Part shown: positions 13,856 to 14,736 of the stretch, in pieces
Position numbering within the stretch: the first letter of the stretch is position 1
Layout: the number at the start of each line of letters is the position of its first letter
NCBI GenBank assembly: GCA_002415335.1
Contig: DHXL01000332.1
Span: 1 to 14,736 of the forward strand
Direction: 5' to 3'
From: Oxalobacteraceae bacterium UBA5157
Lineage (GTDB): Bacteria; Pseudomonadota; Gammaproteobacteria; Burkholderiales; Burkholderiaceae_D
DNA length: 14,736 nt
Position numbers and translations under genes: made by a program
Notes under the pieces: model-generated
The model's input: only the letters and a program-made list of their open reading frames with translations
What the model was told of the DNA's origin: nothing
The model's database searches: none

Positions 13856-14736
13856 CTACTCCTGATGAAATTGACTGGCCTTGCGGCGTTGATGGGTTCG
13901 CAGCACGCGCTCGACGAACTCGGCTGCCTGTCCGGTGTAGCCGACAGGATCCAGCAAACGGTCCAGCTCGGACGCCGACAGCACGGCGGCAATCGCCGGA
14001 TCCTGCACCAGCACGTCGCGCAAGTGCTGCCTGGTCTGGCTGGCAAGGAGACACGCGCGCTCCACCAATTGATGCGCTGCCATCCGCCCACCTTTTGCGC
14101 CTAATGCCAGCGTGATCGCTTCGGCCATGATTTGACCGTGCGTGGTATCGAGGTTGTGCCGCATGTTGTCCGCATCTACCGTCAGGCCGGCAGCGACTTG
14201 CCGCATCTGCTGCAACGCGCCGGCAGCCAGCTGCACGATCTGCGGCAAGGTATCCCATTCCGCCTGCCAACCGCCCAGTGCGCGCTCGTGCTCCTGCACC
14301 ATCGCCGACAGCATGACCGCCACCAGGCCCGGCACCCGCACCGCCGCGGCCAGTGCCACGGCACAACCGACCGGGTTGCGCTTGTGCGGCATGGTGGAAG
14401 AGCCGCCCCGCCCCTCGGCGGCAGGTTCGGCGGCTTCGGCCACATCGGTTTGCGCCAGCAGCGAGATATCGCGCGCCATCTTGCCCAGCGTGCCCACCAA
14501 CAGGCCCAGCACGGTCGCCACTTCCGCCACGCGATCGCGCTGCGTGTGCCACGGCATATCCGGCAGCGCCAGTTGCAGCTCTGCGGCCAAGGTCTCGGCG
14601 ACCTGCAGACCCCGCGCACCGAGGCTTGCGAGCGTGCCGGCGGCACCGCCGAACTGCAGTGACAGCACGCGTGCACGCGACTCGCGCAATCGGTCCTGAT
14701 GCCGCTGCACCGCATCCAGCCAACCCGCCGCTTTCA
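13856..14736 (-). CDS. pcaB: 3-carboxy-cis,cis-muconate cycloisomerase (partial, 5' end outside)
   Basis: Converts 3-carboxy-cis,cis-muconate to 4-carboxymuconolactone. The visible 293 codons cover the central and C-terminal parts of a fumarate lyase-superfamily protein; the full enzyme has about 350-450 residues, so the start and the operon promoter lie beyond the right edge. The superfamily signature GGSSTMPHKRNPV is present, with the catalytic serine in its flexible loop. Further family segments are MVQEHERALGGWQAEW and LDPVGYTGQA near the end. The stop is five bases before the pcaD ATG. Confidence 0.95.
   Translation of the reverse strand, partial: KAAGWLDAVQRHQDRLRESRARVLSLQFGGAAGTLASLGARGLQVAETLAAELQLALPDMPWHTQRDRVAEVATVLGLLVGTLGKMARDISLLAQTDVAEAAEPAAEGRGGSSTMPHKRNPVGCAVALAAAVRVPGLVAVMLSAMVQEHERALGGWQAEWDTLPQIVQLAAGALQQMRQVAAGLTVDADNMRHNLDTTHGQIMAEAITLALGAKGGRMAAHQLVERACLLASQTRQHLRDVLVQDPAIAAVLSASELDRLLDPVGYTGQAAEFVERVLRTHQRRKASQFHQE

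Noticed and set aside
13053..14723. A 556-codon open frame on the reverse strand
   Set aside because: Its C-terminal 265 codons are pcaD. The rest is the alternate frame of pcaB, rich in Ala, Gly and Arg as such GC-rich shadows are.
1..14736. CRISPR array, phage cluster or defence system
   Set aside because: No spaced palindromic repeats, cas genes, phage structural genes or known defence genes were seen. The only tandem arrays are the 11-bp and 13-bp repeats.

Overview
The window looks like a chromosomal piece of a betaproteobacterium of the order Burkholderiales, probably Oxalobacteraceae-like. This rests on the codon use, on PobA, PcaBDC and a Liv-type importer of beta-proteobacterial character, and on a tRNA-Arg(CCG)-like fragment. 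No rRNA or other strong taxonomic marker is present, so this is an inference. The centre and right are GC-rich; the first ~500 bases and 4169-4800 are more AT-rich and full of broken genes.

Left end (1-1470): mobile-DNA debris. It holds a 42-nt 3' end of a tRNA-Arg gene with a strong terminator behind it, 11-bp tandem repeats, a perfect 13-bp hairpin, a short reverse-strand coding remnant that may be the tail of a tyrosine integrase, and an IS3-family OrfA without OrfB. Then come about 500 bases in which I see no gene.

Aromatic catabolism, left arm (1472-4168, + strand): pobA (4-hydroxybenzoate to protocatechuate), then a periplasmic solute-binding protein of the branched-chain amino-acid/aromatic-acid type, closed by an intrinsic terminator. 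A 15-bp sequence upstream of pobA equals, as I remember it, the PcaR box of Pseudomonas putida. A 13/15 version lies in front of the binding-protein gene.

Middle (4169-9250): accessory genes. These are a decayed secreted-protein gene; a reverse-strand operon of an ABM-fold protein, a broken short-chain dehydrogenase and an ECF sigma factor with a SnoaL-like tail; then, also on the reverse strand, a truncated TPR-like gene, a beta-propeller protein, a DUF899 thioredoxin-like protein and a multi-pass membrane protein.

Aromatic catabolism, right arm (9251-14736, - strand): a tightly coupled operon reading leftward, pcaB (its 5' end is outside the window), pcaD, pcaC, livH, livM, livG, livF. PcaB, PcaC and PcaD turn 3-carboxymuconate into 3-oxoadipate. 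LivHMGF lack a binding protein in their own operon, and the one beside pobA, converging from the other side of the accessory block, is the obvious partner. Together the two arms would import an aromatic acid (4-hydroxybenzoate or protocatechuate are the best guesses) and feed it to the protocatechuate branch of the beta-ketoadipate pathway. Ring cleavage (pcaGH) and the last steps (pcaIJF) are not in the window.
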